A stretch of 64,000 nt of DNA from JACRCT01 sp049841135. GTDB lineage: Bacteria > Myxococcota > Myxococcia > Myxococcales > UBA5297. Where the stretch lies: the NCBI GenBank assembly GCA_049841135.1, contig JASGHK010000006.1, positions 1 to 64,000 of the forward strand. Reading direction: 5' to 3'. Position numbers and translations under genes: made by a program. The notes under the pieces are model-generated. The model did not search any database. It had not been told where the DNA came from and was given only the letters and a program-made list of their open reading frames with translations. Each line of letters opens with the position of its first letter. Within the stretch, counting starts at the first letter, position 1. Below are positions 57,165-64,000 of this stretch, in pieces.

Positions 57165-58649
57165 GACGCCACCTCCTCGCTGAGCAGCCCGTCGTAGTCG
57201 CGCAGATCGACCTGGGGCGCCTCCATCACCGGCACCTCCGGCTTGCTCGGGGCGACGAGTGCCTTGACCGGCTCTGCGCTGGTCAGCCGATGTTCCGCCA
57301 GCAGCCGCTCGAGCGCGGCTTCGACTTCGCTCTCCATCGTGGTCGCCGCCAAGTGCAGGATGCGCAAGTACTCGCGGTCTGCGGCGCGGCTGCCCCCTGC
57401 GCTGAGGGCGTCGTAGGCGCGCCGAAAGACGAGCGAGGGGAAGAGCTCCTCCCGGTACCTGTAGCGCGCGAACGCCTGTGGCTTCTGCACGAGCGACCAG
57501 ATGAGGTGACGGTAGTTGATGCGGCGCCCTCCCTCGCCACGCAGCCGCTCGACCACCAACTGCGGCTCGCCGCCGCCGAAGAGGACCTCAAGCCGATCCT
57601 CGAAGACGTTCACTCGCACTTCGTGCCCGATGAGCCGTGATGGCACCGAGTAGGTGTTGCGCCGCACTCGGATCGTGCTCCACGAGGTGACCGTCGCCGT
57701 CTCCTCGACGCACTCTGGTAGCCGCGAGACCTTGAGCTCGGTCATCGCGGCAAGCTCCTCGGCCACCTTCTTCCGCCGCAGTCCATTGGCCTTCTCCAGC
57801 ACCTGCTGCACCCAGCGCTCGTACGCGTCGGCGCTCTCGAAGTCGCGGCTGCCGCGCATCAGGAGGTGCTGCTCCAGTCGCCGCTTCGCAGCGCCGTTGA
57901 GCGCCTCGACGTCCCCGTTCTGGTTGCTCTTGCCGACCTCGATCGTCCGCGGCTTCATCCCGAGGTGGTCCATCAACTGCTGGTACTCGGCGTTGAAGCC
58001 GCGCTTGCCGTCGGCCACGTTGTGGGTGGCTGCCGTCGAGTTGTCCGTCTGGTGAAACTCGGGAACCTTGCCGAGCTTGAAGACCGCCGACTGCACCCCG
58101 CGCCGCAGCGCCATCAACGATTCCGAGTGGCAGACCGTCGCCCACTCCCAGTTCGAGCAGGGGAGCACCACGTGGCAGAGCATGTGCGGGAACGGCTCGC
58201 CAGCGATCGTCACCCCCAACTCGTCGCAGTGCGTGAAGTCGGTCTGCATGGCCTCGCCGGGCCGGTGCTCCTGGGCGAAGAAGACCTCCTTCTCCGGCCC
58301 CTCCTTGGCCCGCCACTCCTGCACGCGCCGCTGCAGCGTTCGTAGCTGGCCCGGCTGGTAGCGCTCGGGGTGCTGTTCGAGCAGGTGCTCGAACAGCGTC
58401 TTCGCCTCGAGCTTCTGGCGTGTCCTTCAGCAGCGCCTTCACTGCCGGCCAGTCCTCCGCGAACGGGTCCGGCCTCGTCCGCCAGTCTCGAGGCGTCTTC
58501 AGCTCTGACGGCAGCTTCCCCTCCTCGAGGTACTTGCTCGCCGTCTTGCGGTCCATCCCGGCCTTCATCGCTGCCATGCCCACCTGGCCGGACTTCGTCT
58601 TCTCCTCCATCAGTCGCCTCACCTGCGCGTCGCTCACGGTCACCGGCAT
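57161..58649 (-). CDS. istA: IstA-like DDE transposase, frameshifted
   Basis: About 495 residues. N-terminal helix-turn-helix (MPVTVSDAQVRRLMEEKTK and DRKTASKYLEEG), then catalytic core EAMQTDFTHCDELGVTI (first Asp), FHQTDNSTAATHNV (second Asp), KSNQNGDVEALNGAAKRRLE (catalytic Glu) and the beta-barrel end VRRNTYSVPSRLIGHEVRV. The frame shifts at about 58413-58417; removal of a T in GAGCTTCTG restores LKDTPELEAKTLFEHLL. Confidence 0.9.
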
Positions 58650-58970
58650 CTCCTCACGGAAGAAGCCGGGGGCTGGTACGCCGCCGGGGCCTTGCCTGTC
58701 GCGGTTTTCCTCTACGAACCGCTTCCTGGCTCTCGGCATCCGGCCGCGGAGCGCCTATGCCCCGATGACCGACGCGCTGCTGTGGAATGGGGAGAAATAG
58801 TTGTCGTCAGCGGGGAGGTCTAATTGTCGCTGGGCACCATTAGGGTCCGGTCTCGAACGGTCGCCTTCGACAAGCTCCATTCGAGCCCAGAATGGTCCGC
58901 ACTTCCTCTTCTCCACCTCACGCGACGCATAGGGGTTTTCATTCCCAGCGATGCGCGAAGCGCATGACGG

Positions 58971-59043
58971 CTCTCCCCGGAGCAGTGAGCCCACTTGCCC
59001 ATATCTGTGAAATCCGTCAGCGACGGGGAGGCGGGGGAGGGGC
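58971..59043. repeat. Third copy of the 110-bp repeat (shorter)
   Basis: CCCCGGAGCAGTGAGCCCAC followed by a divergent stretch and CCGTCAGCGACGGGGAGGCG match 25973-26035. It again lies at the 3' end of a minus-strand gene and encodes its last residues. The rest of 58650-59016 is IS end sequence and has no gene. Confidence 0.7.
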
Positions 59044-59883
59044 CCCGTGCTGCACTGCCACCTGGATCCACCGCTCCGCCAGCGCCTTCGCCTCCGACCC
59101 GACGCCACGCCCCAAGAACAGCGAGGCCGCCATCCGCAGGCAGCACCGCTCGCGCAGCGCGTCGAGGCCCTCCGGCTCGGGCAGCGATGCCTCGAACTCC
59201 TGAAGAAGCTCGAAGTGCCTGGCGGCGAACTCCTGCGGCGCGTCCTGCTTGGCCTCCAGCGACGGCACCGTGAGCGCGTCGAGCCAGTCCGGCGGGAGCG
59301 ACGTGCCGCGCTCGGCATCGCTCAGCTCGCCGAGCGCCCGCCACCGGATCAGCGTCTCGGTGTCGTCGTGCTCGACCAGCCCGCCTTCGAGGAGGAGCAC
59401 CAGCGCGCCCTCGGCCAGCTCGAGCGAGACCTCGAGGTAGGCGTCCTGTGCCGCCTCGCCGGCCCTCACCTGTTGCCCGCGCAGGAACTCCTCGACCGTC
59501 AGCTGCGGGAGCCCGACCACCTCCGGGCACTCCGCGAGGCAGGGGAATCGCTGGCCGCGGTGCAGGTAGACGACCTGCTCTCCCTGCCGCTGGCGCCCGA
59601 GCGGGAAGAGCCGGCAGGCGAGCGGACGGCCGAGGTAGACCGAGCATCCGGTCGATCCGGCGTACAAGGCGCAGGTCGCCTTCGGCGAGCGGTCGTCCAT
59701 GCGCAGCCGCAGCCCGCCGCCGACCGTGAACTGTTGGCGGAAGCTCTTGGGCGTCAGTCCCTTCTCGCGCGCCAAGCAGGCGAGCTCCCACGGGTTCAGG
59801 AAGATGGCCTTGTTGTGGCAGCAGGTGCCCGAACGGGAGCAGGTGAGGGGAAGGCGGTCGCCGGGCTCGAGAAAGGTGTCCAG
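59017..59883 (-). CDS. YkgJ-type cysteine-cluster protein
   Basis: A 288-residue soluble protein. The zinc/iron-chelating YkgJ pattern is clear near residue 20: CSRSGTCCHNKAIFLNPWEL, then CALYAGSTGCSVYLGRPLAC and CRLFPLGRQ, with about eight conserved cysteines. Metal binding is expected; enzyme activity is unknown. I propose the CTG at 59881-59883 as start because GAGG lies seven bases upstream and a TACAAT box is at 59904-59909, though an upstream TTG is possible. The C-terminal Pro-Arg residues come from the repeat at 58971-59043. Confidence 0.75.
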   Translation of the reverse strand: MDTFLEPGDRLPLTCSRSGTCCHNKAIFLNPWELACLAREKGLTPKSFRQQFTVGGGLRLRMDDRSPKATCALYAGSTGCSVYLGRPLACRLFPLGRQRQGEQVVYLHRGQRFPCLAECPEVVGLPQLTVEEFLRGQQVRAGEAAQDAYLEVSLELAEGALVLLLEGGLVEHDDTETLIRWRALGELSDAERGTSLPPDWLDALTVPSLEAKQDAPQEFAARHFELLQEFEASLPEPEGLDALRERCCLRMAASLFLGRGVGSEAKALAERWIQVAVQHGAPPPPPRR

Positions 59884-60023
59884 GGGTGAACCTCGCGGCC
59901 GGGATTGTAGCCTCAAGCGCAACGCCCGCGGCCGGGGCAATGTGCCCGGCCCATCCGGGCGGGCGCCCGCCCAGAGCAGTCGGGCGGGGGCGTGGCTAAG
60001 CAAACCTCCATGGGGAGGAAGCC

Positions 60024-60473
60024 ATGCAGATGAACGACACGCTCCGCCGGGTGCTCGCCAAGAAGGGGAGCCGGGTGCTCTCGGTCGCGCCGCAGGACAC
60101 CGTCTTCCACGCGCTGCAGCTGTTGGCGCAGCACAACATTGGCGCGCTGTTGGTGATGGACGGCGCGCAGCCCGTGGGCATGTTCTCCGAGCGCGACTAC
60201 GCCCGGAAGGTGGCGCTGCTCGGTCGCGTGTCGAAGGAGACGTTGGTGCGCGAGGTGATGGGGGCGCCGCTGCTCACCGTGCCCCCGGACTTCACGGTCG
60301 ACCTCGCGCTCGCCTACATGACCGACCGGCACCTGCGTCACCTTCCGGTGCTGGAGAGCGGCCGGGTGCTCGGCATGGTCTCGATCGGCGACCTGGTGAA
60401 CTGGATCATCTCGGCGCAGACCGAGACCATCGCGCGGCTGAACGAGTACATCGCCGGGCAGTACCCCGGGTAG
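60024..60473 (+). CDS. CBS-domain pair protein
   Basis: A 149-residue cytoplasmic protein made of two CBS domains: VAPQDTVFHALQLLAQHNIG, LVMDGAQPVGMFSERDYARK and MGAPLLTVPPDFTVDLALAY, LRHLPVLESGRVLGMVSIGD. Such pairs bind adenine nucleotides or SAM and regulate partners. The GxxSERDxxR signature is typical of stand-alone CBS proteins. GGGGAGGAAG precedes the ATG. Divergent from the YkgJ gene. Confidence 0.9.
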   Translation: MQMNDTLRRVLAKKGSRVLSVAPQDTVFHALQLLAQHNIGALLVMDGAQPVGMFSERDYARKVALLGRVSKETLVREVMGAPLLTVPPDFTVDLALAYMTDRHLRHLPVLESGRVLGMVSIGDLVNWIISAQTETIARLNEYIAGQYPG

Positions 60474-60519
60474 CTCTGCAGCAGGTGACCGAAGCGATAC
60501 GCCTGAAGTGGGTCGGCCT

Positions 60520-61638
60520 CTAAGGGAAGGACTCCAGGGCGACGTCATCGCGAGTAAGCCTGCGGCGCTCGAGGAAGCGGTCGAAAGACGCATCGTCAGG
60601 AGCGAGGACGCAGGTCTCGTCTCCAAGAAGCACCCATGCGTCCCGATCGCCGGTGATGATGACGTCGTTGAGGAACCACGGGACGGACGGCAAGTTGAGA
60701 TCGAGGAGACCATCCTCGAGCGAAGCCTTGTACTCCCTCAGCACTCCGTGGACGCCCGCGCCGCCGCTGTAGAGCATCCAGGCGAGCACGAAGAGAACCG
60801 AGTACTGCGAGGTCGACGCCGCAAAGGGGACGATGGTCTCTCGGTCGGTCTTGGCGAAGACCGGGGGATCGGGCTTCGCCAGATCGCCTTGCGCGACCGC
60901 CCAGGCGAGGCACCACTGTTCCTCGGCTTGAAGGAAGACGTAATGGTCCTTCTCTCGCCAGCACGTGGGCTGACATGCGCCGTGGAAGCGCATGTGGACG
61001 GCCATTTGCGCAAATGAGTCGTGCCACTCCTGGACGACAGCTGGCTTGTTCCTATGGACCCTAGCCGTCTCGACGGACAGCTTTGCGTGCGGTGAGATTT
61101 CCAGGACGTCCTTGATTTGCGGAGGAGTTCCGAACCAGGAGTCGTAGATCCGCCCACTGAGTGCAATCGACGGCCCTGTGGTCTCGAGTTCGGCTAGCAC
61201 GGCGGGCGGCATCATCGCTTTGGCCGGAGGAGAGGGACTGCCCAGTCGCCGCTGAACCGAGCGAGGAATGGGATCCTCCCAGGAAAACTCCGCATCGCGG
61301 CCGCTGTAGCACCAGAGCGTCGCGTCCTCAGCCAGGAGATCTACGACGTCGCCTTTCATGGCGACGAGGACCAAGGGACTCGGGTCGTCGGCGTCAAGGA
61401 ACTCCGGTGGGAGGAAGCCGTTCTGGTCTCGCGTCTGCGACGACAGCCTCAGGTTCGTGCGGGTGGAGAGGGAGTTGCTGGCGTCGAGCTCCACCGCGAG
61501 GACGCGCCCCTCCGGTGCGCACTGGAACGCAAAACCAGGGCGAAGGGCACCACCTTCTTTCTGAAGGTGTTCCAGGAAGGCGCGTCGCTCGAGAGCGCCC
61601 TGCTCGAGAAGGACGTCGAGCCAGTAGATGCCGACCAT
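60520..61638 (-). CDS. Hypothetical protein
   Basis: A 372-residue soluble protein starting MVGIYWLDVLLEQGALERRA. I do not recognise it. It contains many Trp/Phe residues (EQWCLAWAVAQGDLAKPDP, VLFVLAWMLYSGGAGVHGVL) and a short WFLNDVIITGDRDAWVLLGD segment near the end that recalls immunity or SMI1/SUKH-like proteins, but the evidence is weak. Codon usage is somewhat less GC-rich than the neighbours, suggesting transfer. No signal or membrane segment. Confidence 0.55.
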   Translation of the reverse strand: MVGIYWLDVLLEQGALERRAFLEHLQKEGGALRPGFAFQCAPEGRVLAVELDASNSLSTRTNLRLSSQTRDQNGFLPPEFLDADDPSPLVLVAMKGDVVDLLAEDATLWCYSGRDAEFSWEDPIPRSVQRRLGSPSPPAKAMMPPAVLAELETTGPSIALSGRIYDSWFGTPPQIKDVLEISPHAKLSVETARVHRNKPAVVQEWHDSFAQMAVHMRFHGACQPTCWREKDHYVFLQAEEQWCLAWAVAQGDLAKPDPPVFAKTDRETIVPFAASTSQYSVLFVLAWMLYSGGAGVHGVLREYKASLEDGLLDLNLPSVPWFLNDVIITGDRDAWVLLGDETCVLAPDDASFDRFLERRRLTRDDVALESFP

Positions 61639-61668
61639 TCGCGTCTCCCTGGATCCTGGTTGGGCAGC

Positions 61669-61718
61669 CTAGCTCAGGAATCCAGCGACCACGGCGCCAA
61701 CAGCGGTGAGCACGGGGC
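61669..61718 (-). pseudogene. Duplicated 3' end of the prenyltransferase gene
   Basis: The minus strand reads CPVLTAVGAVVAGFLS and stop, copying the last codons of the adjacent PAS-UbiA gene (VLTTVGAVVAGFLA, stop at 61784) with about 75% base identity. The offset is 115 bp. Nothing else of the gene is repeated. Confidence 0.7.
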
Positions 61719-61783
61719 AATACCCTGGCTGAGGCCGCCGCCGAAATGCTGGCGCGGTTTGTCTGGCAACCTCGCTGGCGGGC

Positions 61784-63043
61784 TTACGCCAGGAATCCCG
61801 CGACCACGGCTCCGACGGTCGTGAGCACGCCCACGGCCAGCTGCAGCTGGATGGTCCCGGCGTTGGCCTGGACGAGCTGACGGTCGCCGTAGTGCGCCAG
61901 CGCGATCTTCGCGTTGCGCACCGCCAGCGGCGCCGACAGCAGCGCGAGCAGCGTCCAGAGGGGCATCGCGTGCAGCGCGACGCCGGCGATGAGCGAGACG
62001 TAGGCCAGGGCGAGCAGCGCGACGTAGCCCTTGGCCGCGCCGGCCGCACCCAGCGTCACGACGAGGTTGTTCTTGCCCGCCGCCTGGTCCGCCTTGAGGT
62101 CGGGGATCTCGTTGATCCACAGGATGGCGGCCGTGAGCACGCCCAGCGGCGCGCCGGCCAGGTAGCTCTGCCAGCCCGCCTGGCCGGTCATCGCGAAGAC
62201 CGCGCCAGCGACCATCAGCGGACCGAAGCACAGCCCCACCGACAGCTCGCCCAGACCGCGGCGCGCGGCCAGGCGCAACGGCGGCGCGGTGTAGCTCCAG
62301 GCGACGAAGGCGCCGACGGCTCCGAACGCCATCAGCCCCCAGCCGCGGTAGACGGCGAGACCGACGCCCATCAGGGCCGCGGCGACGATGGCCGAGGCGC
62401 CGGCGATCATCGAGCCGGTCGGGGAGAGCAGCCCGAGCTCGATGGAGCGGCTGCCGCCCGAGAACGGCGCGAAGTGGTCGTTGTTGCCGGGGTCGGCACC
62501 GCTCTTCCAGTCGAAGTAGTCGTTGAGCAGGTTGGCCGAGGTGTGCAGCAGCGCCGCGGCGACCATCGAGACCAGGAAGACGAGCCACGGGAACGGACGG
62601 GCGACCCCCACCGCCCAGGCCCAGGCGCCGGCGAAGGCGACGGGGGCGATGGTGGCGGTCAGGAACGGCACGCGCGCCACCGAGAACACCGCCTTGACCC
62701 GCGGCCCCAGCCCCTTGGGCAGCGCCTTGTCGGCCGTCATCTCCGGCAAGGGCTGGGCGGTCGCGGTGAAGCCGTCGGCGAGCGAGGTGAGCGTGACCGC
62801 GGCGGCGAAGGACTGCCCGTCGGCGCGGCGCAGCGCGGTGACGGTCTGGAACGAGCCGTCTCGGCGGGCCGCGGCGAGCCAGCCGGGCAGCTCGGAGACG
62901 GCGACGAGCCCGGCGGTGAGCGCCTGCAGGCGGCGCTTGCCGACTACTTCTTCCGGCTTGTACCCGAAGACCCTCTCGGCCTCCGGGTCGAAGGCTCGGA
63001 CGCGCCCTTCGAGGTCGCAGGTGACGGTTCCCGGCTGCTCCAA
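61784..63043 (-). CDS. PAS-UbiA fusion: prenyltransferase with N-terminal PAS domain
   Basis: A 419-residue protein read from a TTG at 63041-63043, supported by GGGAGG six bases upstream. Residues about 1-110 form a PAS-like domain (VTCDLEGRVRAFDPEAERVF, GYKPEEVVGKRRLQAL). From about residue 120 it is a UbiA-superfamily membrane prenyltransferase with nine helices: first Asp motif NLLNDYFDWKSGADPGNNDH and second INEIPDLKADQAAGKNNLVV, both binding Mg-prenyl diphosphate. The pattern resembles MenA, which prenylates dihydroxynaphthoate for menaquinone. The PAS fusion is unusual and could give ligand or redox control. It lies downstream of a MarR-like regulator and a polyprenyl synthetase. Confidence 0.85.
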   Translation of the reverse strand: MEQPGTVTCDLEGRVRAFDPEAERVFGYKPEEVVGKRRLQALTAGLVAVSELPGWLAAARRDGSFQTVTALRRADGQSFAAAVTLTSLADGFTATAQPLPEMTADKALPKGLGPRVKAVFSVARVPFLTATIAPVAFAGAWAWAVGVARPFPWLVFLVSMVAAALLHTSANLLNDYFDWKSGADPGNNDHFAPFSGGSRSIELGLLSPTGSMIAGASAIVAAALMGVGLAVYRGWGLMAFGAVGAFVAWSYTAPPLRLAARRGLGELSVGLCFGPLMVAGAVFAMTGQAGWQSYLAGAPLGVLTAAILWINEIPDLKADQAAGKNNLVVTLGAAGAAKGYVALLALAYVSLIAGVALHAMPLWTLLALLSAPLAVRNAKIALAHYGDRQLVQANAGTIQLQLAVGVLTTVGAVVAGFLA

Positions 63044-63621
63044 GACATGCCTCCCGTGGTCGGGGTTGTTGTTCCGCGGCTGCCGGTGAGGATGCCCAGG
63101 GCACCCGCCACGTCGAAGCGCGCGGTCTTGAGGAAGACGGTGACGGCCTTGTCCACGAGGTCCGCCAGCCGGCGCATGCGCACGATCCGGTCGAGCTGCT
63201 CGCGGGTGGCGCGGCCCTGCGCCGCCTCTTCGGCGCGCACCAGGTCGCTGCGCACGCGGGCGATGAAGCGCCCCTCGCGGGCCTCCACCACCTTGCCGAT
63301 CATCTTGAGGAAGTCGGTCTCGGCCTCGAAGCGCCAGGCGTCGGCGCCCAGCCGCACCCGGTGCAGCACGCCCCACTGCTCCATCTCGCGGGTGATCATC
63401 GAGACCGCGCCCTTGGAGAGCCCGAGCGAGGTGCCGATCTCCGCGGCGGTGAAGGTGCGGTCGCGGACGTAGAGCAGCGCCCAGACCCGGCCCTCGTTGG
63501 CGCGGAAGCCCCAGAACTCGATGACGTTGCCGACCGCGTCGACGACCAGCGCCTCCCAGTCGGAGAGGTCGGTCTTGCCGGGGGGCGTGCTGCTGCGGTC
63601 GGGGATGACCAGGCCCTTCAT
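62944..63621 (-). CDS. GbsR/MarR-like transcriptional regulator, 3' end uncertain
   Basis: A winged-helix regulator starting MKGLVIPDRSSTPPGKTDLS (ATG at 63619-63621, overlapping the stop of the polyprenyl synthetase). Helix-turn-helix: RTFTAAEIGTSLGLSKGAVS, MITREMEQWGVLHRVR, then a helical dimerisation region LDRIVRMRRLADLVDKAVTV. The GbsR type is indicated by the IEFWGFRANEGRVWALLYV opening. The core ends near 63090 (LGILTGSRG); the frame remains open to 62944, overlapping the next gene, so the stop may have been lost by a one-base error. It probably controls the isoprenoid genes around it. Confidence 0.75.
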   Translation of the reverse strand: MKGLVIPDRSSTPPGKTDLSDWEALVVDAVGNVIEFWGFRANEGRVWALLYVRDRTFTAAEIGTSLGLSKGAVSMITREMEQWGVLHRVRLGADAWRFEAETDFLKMIGKVVEAREGRFIARVRSDLVRAEEAAQGRATREQLDRIVRMRRLADLVDKAVTVFLKTARFDVAGALGILTGSRGTTTPTTGGMSWSSREPSPATSKGASEPSTRRPRGSSGTSRKK

Positions 63622-64000
63622 GCGGCCTCCTTGCCCAGGCCACCGGCGAAGGAGCGCGCCAGCGATTCGAGCTCGTCGAATCCAGCGGGGGTTCCCCAGG
63701 ACCTCCAGCGCGCCGAGCGCGGCGTCGACCTCGGTCAGGAGCTGCGAAGCGGTCTCTTCGGCCGCCCCCTGCGTGAGCAGCGCTTCGCCCGCGGCGGCGA
63801 CGTCCCCGGCGGAGGGGTGCTCCTGGCTCCAGAGCGCCTCCAGCCGGCGGCGCAGCGGCTCCGAGCGCTGGGCCGCCCAGAGGATGGGCACCGAGGGGTT
63901 CTTGTTCTTCAGGTCGGCGAACCGGTCCTTGCCCTCGCCGCCGGCCAGGTCCTTGAGGTCGTCGGCGAGCTGGAAGGCGACGCCCAGGCGCAGGCCGAAG
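63618..64000 (-). CDS. Polyprenyl synthetase, C-terminal part, frameshifted
   Basis: The 3' end of a trans-isoprenyl diphosphate synthase, running off the right edge. The second Asp-rich region is visible as GVAFQLADDLKDLAGGEGKD, followed by LKNKNPSVPILWAAQR. A run of five G at 63688-63692 causes a frameshift; four G would give LGNPAGFDELESLARSFAG and the stop at 63618-63620. It makes the polyprenyl chain that the PAS-UbiA enzyme transfers. The N-terminal DDxxD region is outside the window. Confidence 0.85.

Larger units (their letters stand above)
56188..58834 (-). mobile_element. IS21-family insertion sequence
   Basis: About 2.65 kb holding istA and istB on the minus strand. The ends are related: left CCCCAGCGTCAACTA and CAGCGACAACTAGATCTCCC, right (reversed) CCCAGCGACAATTAGACCTC and CGACAACTATTTCTCCCC, the multiple terminal repeats usual in IS21. 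The 7-bp sequence CACCATT flanks both sides (56181-56187 and 58835-58841), consistent with a target duplication. Both transposase genes carry one frameshift. Confidence 0.88.

Overview
The window is high-GC and gene-dense, with lineages of genes typical of Myxococcota/Deltaproteobacteria: many lipoproteins, a DUF2378/V4R-like protein, a TolB/CsgG-like periplasmic protein, cysteine-repeat and EGF-repeat surface proteins, an NtrC-type two-component pair and a Na+-pumping decarboxylase. A myxobacterium-like genome is my inference; no rRNA, tRNA or other phylogenetic marker is present. Eleven otherwise well-conserved coding regions carry an apparent one-base frameshift, often an extra T or a miscounted short G/C run, so uncorrected sequencing errors are more likely than mass gene decay.

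Layout. 1-7.2 kb: 3' part of a beta-helix lipoprotein gene, a two-cluster ferredoxin, a cysteine-motif hypothetical protein and a very large HExxH metalloprotease lipoprotein. 7.5-14.2 kb: a lipoprotein, a ten-copy 45-bp tandem repeat, a K+-independent proton-pumping pyrophosphatase with a strong terminator, two tandem genes that look like divergent paralogues each built from two similar halves, and a WGR/DUF1963 protein. 14.2-24 kb is an accessory patchwork: fragments of a DNA methylase, an SDR and a GreA/Rnk-like gene, two alpha/beta hydrolases, a VOC protein, EGF/DUF1566 surface proteins, a DUF1877 protein, and a dispersed double-palindrome module present four times in both orientations and linked to copies of one gene's 3' end. 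24-34 kb: ammonium transporter, GT22 glycosyltransferase, DUF2314 protein, Nudix hydrolase, a 12-repeat cysteine-rich lipoprotein, DUF2378-like protein and a DUF362 protein.

34.3-43.3 kb is the metabolic centre, all on the + strand: a CoA-ester lyase, the split methylmalonyl-CoA mutase (B12 subunit, MeaB chaperone, catalytic subunit), methylmalonyl-CoA epimerase and all four subunits of a biotin-dependent Na+-translocating methylmalonyl-CoA decarboxylase with two extra small membrane proteins. Together these interconvert succinyl-CoA and propionyl-CoA and couple the decarboxylation to Na+ export.

43.4-56 kb: GNAT acetyltransferase, hybrid GAF histidine kinase, methyltransferase divergent from a LigC-like DNA ligase, lipoprotein, Imm21-like protein, PDZ protein, a membrane histidine kinase paired with a sigma-54 activator, an exported protein and a YwaF-like membrane protein. 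56.2-58.8 kb is an IS21-family insertion sequence. 59-64 kb: YkgJ-type cysteine-cluster protein, CBS-pair protein, a hypothetical protein, and an isoprenoid group made of a PAS-UbiA fusion, a GbsR/MarR-like regulator and the end of a polyprenyl synthetase.
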